The notes beneath the pieces were generated by a model. The model had not been told where the DNA came from. It did not search any database and worked only from the letters and a program-made list of their open reading frames with translations. The translations under genes were made by a program, and so were the position numbers. Below, in pieces: positions 44,697-52,650 of a stretch of DNA of 64,000 bases. The stretch's first letter is position 1, and each line of letters starts with the position of its first letter. This DNA is from Mucilaginibacter sp. (GTDB lineage Bacteria; Bacteroidota; Bacteroidia; Sphingobacteriales; Sphingobacteriaceae). Location of the stretch: contig JARLHA010000032.1 of the NCBI GenBank assembly GCA_031292485.1, positions 186,001 to 250,000 of the forward strand. The letters run 5' to 3'.

Positions 44697-44832
44697 AGTT
44701 TGGGCTAAAGCCCATTTCCTTATAATTAATGTTCCGTCGGCTAAAGCCAACGGCAATAATTAAAGATCAATTCATTGCCGTCCCATTTATGGGACGGGCA
44801 AATAAAAAATAAAAAAGTGGCTTTAGCCAAAA
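44697..44832. repeat. Cluster of GGCTAAAGCC palindromes
   Basis: Four short hairpin words lie together: GGGCTAAAGCCC (~44702), CCGTCGGCTAAAGCCAACGG (~44736), GCCGTCCCATTTATGGGACGGGC (~44777) and TGGCTTTAGCCAA (~44819), the last complementary to the second. The cluster occupies most of the gap before rnr and is probably a composite intergenic repeat element. Confidence 0.75.
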
Positions 44833-44864
44833 TATCCCGGCGCATTCCGCATTCAAAAACATCG

Positions 44865-44872
44865 TATCTTTG
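44865..44872 (+). promoter_or_regulatory. -7 element of rnr
   Basis: TATCTTTG, a full match to TAnnTTTG, 20 bases before the rnr start at 44893. No clear -33 element; the hairpin cluster lies just upstream. Confidence 0.6.
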
Positions 44873-44892
44873 CGCTGTAGTAACATCAATAA

Positions 44893-47025
44893 ATGTCTAA
44901 AAAGAAAAACAACTCTTCCATCAACCAGGTGCTAACCCAAATGGTGCTGGATATATTCGAACAAAACGGCAATACGCCATTAAATTATAAACAAGTTTCA
45001 GCCAAACTCAACGTCCGCGACCCGGAAGCACGCGAAATCATCTTTGATATCCTTAAGGATGAATCGAAAAAAGGTGTTTTAAAAGAACTTACTCCAGGCA
45101 AATTCCAGCTGTTGGTACTCAAAACCTTTATCGAAGGTGTGGTGGATATGACCAACGACGGTTCGGCCTTTATCGTCACCAACGATGAGTTTGAGAACGA
45201 TATTTTTGTCGCCCCCCGCAAATTGCGCAATGCACTGCACGGGGATAAAGTAAAAGTTTATGTTTATGCCAAAAGCAAGGGCAAAAACAAAGAAGGTGAA
45301 GTCATTGAGATTTTGCAGCGTGCCAAAATGGAGTTTACCGGGATTGTAAAACTCTCGGAGCGTTTTGCATTCTTTATCCCGGACGACCGGAAAATGATGC
45401 ACGATATTTTTATCCCGCTAAGCGACCTTAATGGCGCCAAAAACGGGATAAAAGCGATCGCGGAGATCACCGACTGGCCCGCCGACGCTAAAAACCCCAT
45501 TGGCCGTATTAAACAAATATTAGGCGTACAGGGCGAAAATGATACGGAAATGAACGCCATTCTGGCGGAATATGGTTTCCCGCTGTCGTTTCCGGCAGAG
45601 GTTGAGCATGAATCGGAAGAGATTTCGGATATAATCACCAGCGAAGAGATCGCCAGAAGACGGGATTTCAGGACTACCACCACTTTTACCATCGACCCAT
45701 TTGATGCCAAGGATTTTGATGATGCACTTTCCTTTAAACAATTGGAAAATGGCAACTACGAGATCGGGGTACACATCGCTGATGTATCGCATTATATTAA
45801 ACCTGATTCTGCGCTGGATAAAGAGGCGGATGAACGTGGGACATCAGTTTATTTGGTTGACAGGGTGATCCCCATGCTGCCGGAGCGCCTTTCAAACGGT
45901 TTATGCTCCTTACGGCCAAAAGAAGACAAGCTTTGTTTTTCGGCCGTATTTGAGATGGACGAAGAGGCGCATATCATTACCGAATGGTTCGGGAAAACTA
46001 TCATCCATTCAGATCGACGCTTTGCGTATGAAGAAGTGCAGGAGGTGATCGAAACCAAAGCGGGCGATTTTACCTATGAAATTCTTAAACTAAATGCCCT
46101 TGCACATAAACTGCGCGACCGTAAGTTCAAAAACGGCGCCATCAGCTTTGAAACCACCGAGGTTAAATTTAAACTGGATGAAACCGGCAAACCTATCGGC
46201 GTATATGTAAAAGAACGTAAGGATGCACACAAGCTGATAGAAGATTTCATGCTGCTGGCCAATAAAAAAGTGGCAGAGTATGTGAGCAAGATGGGTAAAG
46301 GCAAACATAAATATACCTTTGTTTACCGCGTACATGATACGCCAAAACCTGAAGCACTGGCTAATTTCGCCCTGTTTGCTGCCAGGTTTGGGTATAAGAT
46401 CAATACGAAATCGGATAAAGAGACCGCCAAATCCCTGAATTATTTAATGGAGGACGTAGAAGGCAAAAAGGAACAGAACGTTTTGACCCAACTGGCCATC
46501 CGCTCCATGGCGAAAGCTATTTATACTACCAAAAGCAGCAGCCACTATGGCCTGGCATTTGACCATTATACCCACTTCACCTCTCCTATCCGCCGTTATC
46601 CTGATGTGATGGTACACCGGTTGCTATTCCATTATCTGAATGGTGGTCAGAGTGCCAATGCAGAGCATTACGAAAAACTTTGCCAGCACAGTTCGCAAAT
46701 GGAAAAGAAGGCGGCCGATGCCGAACGTGCATCTATCAAATACAAACAGGCCGAATTCCTAAAGGACCAGGTGGGCAGTGTTTACAGCGGCGTAATATCG
46801 GGCGTTACAGAATGGGGTATGTATGTGGAGATTATTGAAAATAAATGCGAAGGGATGATCCGCCTGCGTGATATATCCGACGACTTTTATACTTTAGACG
46901 AAAAAAACTACGCCATTATCGGCCAGCGTAAAAAGAAGGTTTACCAGCTGGGTGATGAGGTGAAAATCCGGGTGAAAAATGTAGATCTGACGAAGAAGCA
47001 GATTGATTTTTCGCTGGTATCGTAG
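44893..47025 (+). CDS. rnr: Ribonuclease R
   Basis: A 710-residue 3'-5' exoribonuclease of the RNB family. An N-terminal helix-turn-helix-like domain (residues 1-60: LTQMVLDIFEQNGNTPLNYKQV) precedes cold-shock OB domains (~65-230). The RNB catalytic core has TFTIDPFDAKDFDDALSF (~275-292) with the metal-binding Asp residues, followed by GVHIADVSHYI. A C-terminal S1 domain (~625-710) reads GVISGVTEWGMYVEI. It degrades structured RNA and takes part in rRNA and tmRNA quality control. The stop codon TAG at 47023-47025 is formed by the first bases of a repeat element, so the true ancestral C-terminus may have been slightly different. Confidence 0.95.
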   Translation: MSKKKNNSSINQVLTQMVLDIFEQNGNTPLNYKQVSAKLNVRDPEAREIIFDILKDESKKGVLKELTPGKFQLLVLKTFIEGVVDMTNDGSAFIVTNDEFENDIFVAPRKLRNALHGDKVKVYVYAKSKGKNKEGEVIEILQRAKMEFTGIVKLSERFAFFIPDDRKMMHDIFIPLSDLNGAKNGIKAIAEITDWPADAKNPIGRIKQILGVQGENDTEMNAILAEYGFPLSFPAEVEHESEEISDIITSEEIARRRDFRTTTTFTIDPFDAKDFDDALSFKQLENGNYEIGVHIADVSHYIKPDSALDKEADERGTSVYLVDRVIPMLPERLSNGLCSLRPKEDKLCFSAVFEMDEEAHIITEWFGKTIIHSDRRFAYEEVQEVIETKAGDFTYEILKLNALAHKLRDRKFKNGAISFETTEVKFKLDETGKPIGVYVKERKDAHKLIEDFMLLANKKVAEYVSKMGKGKHKYTFVYRVHDTPKPEALANFALFAARFGYKINTKSDKETAKSLNYLMEDVEGKKEQNVLTQLAIRSMAKAIYTTKSSSHYGLAFDHYTHFTSPIRRYPDVMVHRLLFHYLNGGQSANAEHYEKLCQHSSQMEKKAADAERASIKYKQAEFLKDQVGSVYSGVISGVTEWGMYVEIIENKCEGMIRLRDISDDFYTLDEKNYAIIGQRKKKVYQLGDEVKIRVKNVDLTKKQIDFSLVS

Positions 47026-47122
47026 AGACGCAATATTTTGCGTCTCGGAATGGCATCAAAGTTTTGGACGCATAATAATTGAAGGCTTTTCGCTCCAGAG
47101 ACGCAAAGTATTGCGTCTCTAC
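47022..47122. repeat. 101-bp element with terminal GTAGAGACGCAAT inverted repeats
   Basis: The left arm GTAGAGACGCAATATTTTGC and following GTCTC (47022-47046) and the right arm AGAGACGCAAAGTATTGCGT and following CTCTAC (47097-47122) are inverted copies, and each arm is itself palindromic. This word family is widespread in Bacteroidota intergenic DNA in my memory. It overlaps the rnr stop codon and ends 13 bases before the next start codon. Confidence 0.85.
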
Positions 47123-47135
47123 ATATTCAAATGAG

Positions 47136-48110
47136 ATGAATAAATTACAAGATTTACAGGAACTTATAAATGAAGCGGTTGATCAACTGAACCTGCCCGC
47201 TTCCCCCGATACTTTATACAAACCTGTTAGTTATATCCTTTCGTTGGGCGGCAAAAGGATGCGCCCGGCCCTGCTTTTAATGGCTTGTGATTTATTTGGT
47301 GGTGATGTTAACGACGCCATTTCCCCGGCGCTGGCCATTGAGGTGTTCCATAATTTTACGCTGATGCATGATGATATTATGGATAACGCACCTCTGCGCC
47401 GCGGTAAAATAACCGTACACGAACGCTGGGGGCATAATACGGGCATTTTATCGGGCGATGCCATGCTGGTGTTAAGCTACCAATTGATGATGAAGGTGCA
47501 GGATCGTTTGCTGCGCGAAGTGCTGGATGTTTTTAATAAAACAGCCCTTGGGGTTTGCGAAGGCCAGCAGCTGGATATGGATTTTGAGCAACGCGCTGAA
47601 GTGCATGTGGATGAATACCTGGAAATGATCCGTTTGAAAACCTCGGTTTTATTGGGCGGTGCATTAAAAATAGGCGCTTTAATTGGCGGAGCGGAAATGG
47701 AAGACGCTGAGTTGCTTTACAGTTTCGGCGTGTACCTTGGCATCGCATTTCAGTTGCAGGACGATATCCTGGATGTTTACGGCGACCCGGATAAATTCGG
47801 CAAACAGGTGGGCGGCGATATTATTTCCAATAAAAAAACCTGGTTACTGATCAGGGCGCTGGAGCTGGCCACCGGCACACCAAAAACTGAGCTGGATAAC
47901 TGGATCGCTTTGAAGGAGTTTGATAATAACCAAAAGGTAGCCGCTGTTACCAAAATATACGACGAACTAAACATCAGGCAATTCGCTGAGCAAGCCATGG
48001 AAACCTTTGCCGACAAAGCCTTCATGGCCCTGGATGCCATTAACCTGCCGGAGGCCCATAAACAATACCTCCGCAATTTTGCAGATGGTTTATTGGTAAG
48101 GGAGAATTAG
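47136..48110 (+). CDS. Polyprenyl (isoprenyl) diphosphate synthase
   Basis: A 324-residue trans-prenyltransferase. The first Asp-rich motif is MHDDIMDNAPLRRG (DDxxD, ~82-95), and the second is FQLQDDILDVYGDPDKFGKQVGGD (landmark DDILD, ~212). GGKRMRPALLL (~40) and KTSVLLGGAL are typical. The residue before the first motif (LM-H) governs chain length, but I cannot decide between octaprenyl/solanesyl and shorter products; in Bacteroidota it most likely feeds menaquinone side-chain synthesis. The start at 47136 is chosen because an upstream TTG at 47079 lies inside the repeat element. Confidence 0.9.
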   Translation: MNKLQDLQELINEAVDQLNLPASPDTLYKPVSYILSLGGKRMRPALLLMACDLFGGDVNDAISPALAIEVFHNFTLMHDDIMDNAPLRRGKITVHERWGHNTGILSGDAMLVLSYQLMMKVQDRLLREVLDVFNKTALGVCEGQQLDMDFEQRAEVHVDEYLEMIRLKTSVLLGGALKIGALIGGAEMEDAELLYSFGVYLGIAFQLQDDILDVYGDPDKFGKQVGGDIISNKKTWLLIRALELATGTPKTELDNWIALKEFDNNQKVAAVTKIYDELNIRQFAEQAMETFADKAFMALDAINLPEAHKQYLRNFADGLLVREN

Positions 48111-48122
48111 TATATTTAGGGT

Positions 48123-48533
48123 ATGAAATGGATTTACCTAACCCTTATTTATTCATTGCTTATTGCTGAGGCAAGCGCGCAAAATAAATTTTCAAAACAA
48201 CCAAATAGCCAAGACAGGATAGAAGGCATCGCTGCATTTGACCAAATGCCGGCTTTTCCAAGTGGAAAAGAATCCTGGGGGAAGTTTTTGTCCCATAATT
48301 TAAAATGGCCTTCTGACCCAATGGACGATACATATGGAAGAGTTATTGTAAGCTTTATGGTGGAGAAAGATGGAAGTCTGTCTGACTATAAAGTGGAAAA
48401 AAGTTTGGGTACGAAATTTGATACCGAAGCGCTTCGGGTTTTAAAAAAATCTCCAAAGTGGATTCCCGGTAGATTAAAAGGAAAGCCTGTAAGAGTGAGA
48501 TATTCAGTGCCTGTAAATTTTACTATTTCTTAA
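48123..48533 (+). CDS. Secreted TonB C-terminal-domain protein 1
   Basis: A 136-residue protein with a signal peptide (residues 1-20, ..AEASAQ) and one TonB C-terminal domain: FDQMPAFPSGKESWGKFLSHN, then GRVIVSFMVEKDGSLSDYKV, then DTEALRVLKKSPKWIPGRLKGKPV and RYSVPVNFTIS. A classical TonB keeps its N-terminal span in the inner membrane and a Pro-rich spacer; both are missing, so this is a free periplasmic domain. It starts a row of four such genes. The word TATATTTA, one base off the -7 consensus, precedes the start by 5 bases. Confidence 0.85.
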   Translation: MKWIYLTLIYSLLIAEASAQNKFSKQPNSQDRIEGIAAFDQMPAFPSGKESWGKFLSHNLKWPSDPMDDTYGRVIVSFMVEKDGSLSDYKVEKSLGTKFDTEALRVLKKSPKWIPGRLKGKPVRVRYSVPVNFTIS

Positions 48534-48540
48534 AAATATT

Positions 48541-48978
48541 ATGAAGACATTTTTAATTACGGTACTTCTTTTTTTATCATTTATAGCCGTTAGGGCGCAA
48601 ACTATGCCGCCACCACCTCCTCCAACCCCACCGGACGTTGATATACAGGAAAAGGTAGATACGCCAAAACAAGCTTTAGGTGAATATCCTCCCGAATTTC
48701 CCGGGGGTATTGATAAATTTTATTCGTTCCTTAAAAAGAAAATCAGGTTGCCTTATACACAGGATAATATTAGCGGAAGAGTGATTGCTACTTTCGTAAT
48801 TGAAAAGGACGGCAGCCTTATGCAAATAAAAATAGCCAGGGGGCTAAGGCAGGACATTGACGACGCCTTTGTAAAAGTGCTAAATTTAAGCCCGAAGTGG
48901 AAACCTGGGATGCAGAATGGCAAACCCGTAAGGGTCGCTTATAGTGTTCCGGTTCCGATACCTTTCAATGACTTTTAA
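48541..48978 (+). CDS. Secreted TonB C-terminal-domain protein 2
   Basis: A 145-residue paralogue of the preceding gene, 7 bases downstream. Signal peptide 1-19 (..AVRAQT), a short Pro-rich linker (MPPPPPPTPPDVD, residues ~21-33), then the TonB C-terminal domain from about residue 55: EFPGGIDKFYSFLKKKIRLP, GRVIATFVIEKDGSLMQIKI and SPKWKPGMQNGKPVRVAYSV. The Pro run recalls the periplasmic spacer of TonB but is too short to span the periplasm. Confidence 0.85.
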   Translation: MKTFLITVLLFLSFIAVRAQTMPPPPPPTPPDVDIQEKVDTPKQALGEYPPEFPGGIDKFYSFLKKKIRLPYTQDNISGRVIATFVIEKDGSLMQIKIARGLRQDIDDAFVKVLNLSPKWKPGMQNGKPVRVAYSVPVPIPFNDF

Positions 48979-48988
48979 GAATCAATAA

Positions 48989-49837
48989 ATGAAGAAACTC
49001 GTGTTTTTAATCGCATTGTTTTTAGTGTTTGCATTCGAGTCGAAGTCGCAAGACTCAACTCAAAAAAGACCACCCATTGTAAAATATCTCATAAAAGCGG
49101 ATCCAACCGAAGATGAATTGCATTTTCAACCACCGCAGTTTCCAGGCGGGCCTGCTATGTTTGAAAAATATATCAATAGTAATGCTGCAAAATCCTTAAA
49201 ACCGGATCATGCCTTCGGAGCCGTCAAGGTAAAGATGTGGATAGACAAAAATGGCAAAGTAACGAGTGTTAAAATAATAAAAGGATTAACACCTGAAATT
49301 GACTCCGTGGCAGTTTATTTATTGAGAAAAGGCCCGCTTTGGAAGCCAGGCCAAAAAAACGGAATAGCAAAAAATACAGTTGGGGAAATCAGTGTAAAGT
49401 TTATTGATCCGAAGATAGCTCAGCCGCTTCACGTTCAGGATGTACAGCTATCAAAGGGTAATAATGCCGATGTTACTATTGACGAGCCTGTAGCAAGCCC
49501 CAAAGTTACTGAGGAAGTTGACCCTAACTATATATTCACATCGGTTGAAAAACAGCCTGAATTCCCTGGCGGCTTTGTAAAATTCCTTCAGTTTATTAAG
49601 GATAATCAAAAAGTAAATGTCGGCACAGATGCTAAAAGCGGAAGGGTGATTGTGTCGTTTGTTGTTGAAAAGGATGGAGCATTGACCGGAATTAAAGTTG
49701 TTAGAAGTATTTCTGTTGAATATGATGCGGAGGCATTGCGTCTTTTAAAATTGATGCCTAAATGGTTGCCGGGTATGCAAAATGGCAGGCCGGTAAGAGT
49801 TCAATACTCCGTTCCGATAAACTTAGGATTAAATTGA
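48989..49837 (+). CDS. Secreted protein with two TonB C-terminal domains (protein 3)
   Basis: A 282-residue paralogue with a signal peptide (1-21, ..SKSQD) and two tandem TonB-C domains. The first (~48-150) is divergent: PPQFPGGPAMFEKYINS, KVKMWIDKNGKVTSVKI, GPLWKPGQKNG. The second (~185-282) matches the consensus closely: PEFPGGFVKFLQFIKDN, GRVIVSFVVEKDGALTGIKV, MPKWLPGMQNGRPVRVQYSV. Spacing to the previous gene is 10 bases. It probably arose by fusion of two neighbouring units of the array. Confidence 0.85.
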   Translation: MKKLVFLIALFLVFAFESKSQDSTQKRPPIVKYLIKADPTEDELHFQPPQFPGGPAMFEKYINSNAAKSLKPDHAFGAVKVKMWIDKNGKVTSVKIIKGLTPEIDSVAVYLLRKGPLWKPGQKNGIAKNTVGEISVKFIDPKIAQPLHVQDVQLSKGNNADVTIDEPVASPKVTEEVDPNYIFTSVEKQPEFPGGFVKFLQFIKDNQKVNVGTDAKSGRVIVSFVVEKDGALTGIKVVRSISVEYDAEALRLLKLMPKWLPGMQNGRPVRVQYSVPINLGLN

Positions 49838-49936
49838 TATGCTGCTTAATGCATTATATCGAATCCTAAATCTCTGCTAAAGAAAGATAATACCATAAGG
49901 TTTATACTGGCCAATGAGAATTATTATATTTAAAGC

Positions 49937-50368
49937 ATGAAATTTGGTTTACTTTTTTCCTTCACATTGGCATGCTTCAGCGTTATCGCTCATCCCCCAA
50001 AAAAAACAACAAAACCGCTGCAACCTGCCGGGCCTGTTGTAATGCAACAGACTTTAACACCTCCGGAATTTCCTGGTGGCCAGTCTGCACTTTTTTCCTA
50101 TGTGATGAACAACCTGAAATGGCCAAAAAATAAAAATGCCGACTCGCTGCAAGAGGTTGTTTTAACTTTTTATGTGGAAAAAGACGGCAGCTTAACAGAT
50201 TTTAAAGTGGTAAAAAGCCTTACTCCATCGTTTGATGCATCGGTGATTCAGTTATTGAAAAAATCGCCGAAGTGGATCCCTGCTAAGCGGGGAAACCAAC
50301 CCATCAAATCAAAATACGATTTTCCGATAAGATATCATTCAGAATTTGAAACAAACGATACCAATTGA
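49937..50368 (+). CDS. Secreted TonB C-terminal-domain protein 4
   Basis: A 143-residue paralogue, with signal peptide (1-18, ..VIAHPP) and one domain: PEFPGGQSALFSYVMNNLKWP, EVVLTFYVEKDGSLTDFKVV and SPKWIPAKRGNQPIKSKYDFP. The usual PG-x-NGKPVRV loop is altered to PAKRGNQPIKS. A 99-base gap and its own TATATTTA word (49925-49932) suggest separate transcription. The M1 peptidase follows after 25 bases. Confidence 0.83.
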   Translation: MKFGLLFSFTLACFSVIAHPPKKTTKPLQPAGPVVMQQTLTPPEFPGGQSALFSYVMNNLKWPKNKNADSLQEVVLTFYVEKDGSLTDFKVVKSLTPSFDASVIQLLKKSPKWIPAKRGNQPIKSKYDFPIRYHSEFETNDTN

Positions 50369-50393
50369 TTTTAATCCTGTAAATAAATCAACC

Positions 50394-51989
50394 ATGCGCA
50401 AAATTTTCATCATCCTGTTAGCAGTTTCGACAGCCATAGGATCACATGCCCAGCAAACGCTGACCTCCGGCGGCAAACTTAAACCGGAACAATCGATTAT
50501 GGATATCAGGCATTATACCATCGCCCTGGATGTCAATTTTAGCCAACGGTCTATCAACGGCTATACCACTATCGATGTCATCATGGCGCAGCCTACGCAT
50601 GTGTTGTTGTTCGACTTGCTGGATTCACTGAACGTGAGAGAAGTGCTGGTGAACAATAGAAAACAACCTTTTGAATATAAAAACAACCTCATCAGGATTA
50701 ATACAACAAATGAATTGCCTGCCGGACGGGCCAGTGTGAAGGTAATTTATGGCGGTAAGCCCCATGTAGCGAGGCGACCTCCATGGGATGATGGCTTTAT
50801 CTGGACGCGCGACTCCACCGGTCACCAATGGATGGCGATCACCGCTGAGGGTACCGGCGGTAAGTTATATTTCCCATGTAAAGATCATCCATCAGATGAG
50901 CCTAATGAAGGGGTGGATATGATCATCACGGTTCCGAAAGACCTGGTGGTAGCCGGTCCGGGCTTATTGCAAAAAGTGACGAAGACCGCTGATAAAGCCA
51001 CTTATCACTGGAAAACAAATTACACCATCAATAATTACAGCATTATTTTTAACGCCGGCGATTATAAGGTGGTTACCAGGCCATATACGACCGTAAACGG
51101 CACGAATGTCCCCATCGAGTTTTATGTGTTGACTGAACATGCTGATAAAGCGGAACACCTGATGGATCTGTTTGTAAAGACCATCCACGAGCAGGAAAAA
51201 TATTTTGGCGAATATCCCTGGGCAAAAGAAAAGATCGGGCTGGTGGAAACGCCTCACCTCGGCATGGAGCACCAAACCATGGTGGCCTACGGTAATAAAT
51301 TCCGGTACGTGAAAGTCGGCGGTGAAGACTATGACGGACTGTTGCACCACGAATTCGGGCATGAATGGTGGGGCAATAAGGTTACGGCCAAAGATTGGGC
51401 CGACTATTGGATCCATGAAGGCATCTGCACCTTCGGCGATGAGCTTTATGTGCGTGAATTTGCAGGCAAACGGGCTTACATTGACCAGTTTAAAGCGATG
51501 GCGCCAAAGTTTGGCAACAAAATACCCATTGTAATGGGTAAGGATATTGACGAGGAAGCGGCGTACAACGGCGATATTTATGGCAAGGGCGCGTTTTTTA
51601 TGCATACCATCTGCTACATTATGGGCGATAGTATCTTCTTCCCGGCCATCAAAAAATTTGTCACTTCGCCGCAATACACGTATGATAACCTGGTGAATAC
51701 GGATGATGTGGAACATTTTTTCAGCAAAGAATCGGGCATGAACCTGAAACCCTTGTTTGACCTTTACCTGCGCTCGGCCGATAAACTGGAGGTACATATT
51801 CAAACCATGATCAATGACCAATACCTGGTAAAGCTCCAAAATATAAATATGGCCCTGCCTATGGATATCACCACCGAAAACGGCCCTACCCGCGTAACTA
51901 TTGGCAATAAAGGTTTACTAGTTACCAGTAAGATCGTACCGGTGGTTGATGCGGATGACTTTTATATAAAGAAGGTGATTATTGAATAG
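50394..51989 (+). CDS. M1 family (gluzincin) metallopeptidase, secreted
   Basis: A 531-residue aminopeptidase N-like enzyme. The start at 50394 gives a proper signal peptide (MRKIFIILLAVSTAIGSHAQQ, in landmark form residues 1-20); an ATG at 50346 would put 16 residues ahead of it and lies within the previous gene. The zinc site is HHEFGHEWWG with the distant Glu in WIHEGICTFGDEL (HEXXH-x18-E). The exopeptidase GAMEN motif is represented by LGMEHQTMVAYG. The N-terminal beta domain (~35-200) is complete; the long C-terminal helical domain of E. coli PepN is absent, as in short M1 peptidases of Bacteroidota. Confidence 0.92.
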   Translation: MRKIFIILLAVSTAIGSHAQQTLTSGGKLKPEQSIMDIRHYTIALDVNFSQRSINGYTTIDVIMAQPTHVLLFDLLDSLNVREVLVNNRKQPFEYKNNLIRINTTNELPAGRASVKVIYGGKPHVARRPPWDDGFIWTRDSTGHQWMAITAEGTGGKLYFPCKDHPSDEPNEGVDMIITVPKDLVVAGPGLLQKVTKTADKATYHWKTNYTINNYSIIFNAGDYKVVTRPYTTVNGTNVPIEFYVLTEHADKAEHLMDLFVKTIHEQEKYFGEYPWAKEKIGLVETPHLGMEHQTMVAYGNKFRYVKVGGEDYDGLLHHEFGHEWWGNKVTAKDWADYWIHEGICTFGDELYVREFAGKRAYIDQFKAMAPKFGNKIPIVMGKDIDEEAAYNGDIYGKGAFFMHTICYIMGDSIFFPAIKKFVTSPQYTYDNLVNTDDVEHFFSKESGMNLKPLFDLYLRSADKLEVHIQTMINDQYLVKLQNINMALPMDITTENGPTRVTIGNKGLLVTSKIVPVVDADDFYIKKVIIE

Positions 51990-52065
51990 TCGAAGCAACT
52001 GTCGAAACATAATATGAAAAAGGAAAAACCTTTATGATGTTTTATTTTTAATGAACAAATTCATG

Positions 52066-52307
52066 ACCCGTAGGGTCTACCGCTTTGTAGAAACAATAAT
52101 ATTCAATCATATTGCCTCGTAGAGGTTACCCTTAGGCGTTTGTCAAGTGTTAGAAATGTCTTACAAGTCCGGGATCGACGTTATTCAATGAGCTTTTACA
52201 TTATATCATATATTTTAAGCATCGACCTATCATGCGTTTATGGGTAGCCTATATGAGGCAATTTACTATCCCTATTTTTTTCTACAAACGGGTTATCCCT
52301 ACGGGAT
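52066..52307. repeat. 242-bp imperfect palindromic element (CCCGTAGGG arms)
   Basis: Outer arms are 52066-52093 (ACCCGTAGGGTCTACCGCTT and onward to TGTAGAAA) and 52279-52307 (TTTCTACAAACGGGTTATCC and onward to CTACGGGAT). Inner arms are 52111-52131 (ATTGCCTCGTAGAGGTTACC...) and 52242-52262 (GGGTAGCCTATATGAGGCAA...). The order is mirror-symmetric, so the whole element can fold into one long interrupted hairpin. It fills most of the 419-base gap 51990-52408, which has no other gene that I can see. MITE-like; no clear target duplication. Confidence 0.8.
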
Positions 52308-52377
52308 ATACTTAAATAACTAATGATTATTTATTTTATTACAATAGCCTATACAAAGCATTGAGTCAGAAATTAGT

Positions 52378-52385
52378 TAATTTTG
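52378..52385 (+). promoter_or_regulatory. -7 element of the 51-residue gene
   Basis: TAATTTTG matches TAnnTTTG and ends 23 bases before the ATG at 52409. Its position excludes the in-frame TTG at 52361 as the start. Confidence 0.55.
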
Positions 52386-52408
52386 TACTTGAAAAAGAGA
52401 AATATACC

Positions 52409-52564
52409 ATGAGCACTTTAAAAAACGACAAAAAAAAGTCTTTTGATCAACTGTCCTCACAGGAAAGACAGGCTGTGTATAACGCGTCCCCATATTTTAA
52501 AAAGAAAAATGAAGAGGCTTCCGCTTTTTTAAAAAAGCATCCTATTCCTAAGGAAATTAAATAG
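52409..52564 (+). CDS. Small basic soluble protein, unknown
   Basis: A 51-residue, Lys-rich protein (starts MSTLKNDKKKSFDQLSSQER, ends LKKHPIPKEIK) with no signal peptide or membrane span; probably mostly helical. It has its own -7 element and a strong bidirectional terminator 34 bases after the stop, so it is likely expressed as a separate unit. The middle reads AVYNASPYFKKKNEEASAF. I know no family; a role in nucleic-acid binding or stress response would be a guess. Confidence 0.6.
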   Translation: MSTLKNDKKKSFDQLSSQERQAVYNASPYFKKKNEEASAFLKKHPIPKEIK

Positions 52565-52597
52565 CAAAGACGATTAACGCTTTATTAGGTTAACACG

Positions 52598-52631
52598 AAA
52601 AAGCCCGGACTTTCGCAAATCCGGGCTTTTT
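52598..52631. terminator. Bidirectional intrinsic terminator
   Basis: A perfect 12-bp stem, AAAAAGCCCGGA (52598-52609) with TCCGGGCTTTTT (52620-52631), has A and T tails on either side. It serves the small plus-strand gene and the minus-strand rpmA. Confidence 0.9.
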
Positions 52632-52650
52632 CAATATGATGAATGGTTGA

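Noticed and set aside
50964..51839. 291-codon open frame on the minus strand inside the M1 peptidase gene
   Set aside because: It lies opposite a gene with a full HEXXH-x18-E site; its translation shows no family pattern and it has no initiation context. It is a shadow of the codon bias of the real gene.
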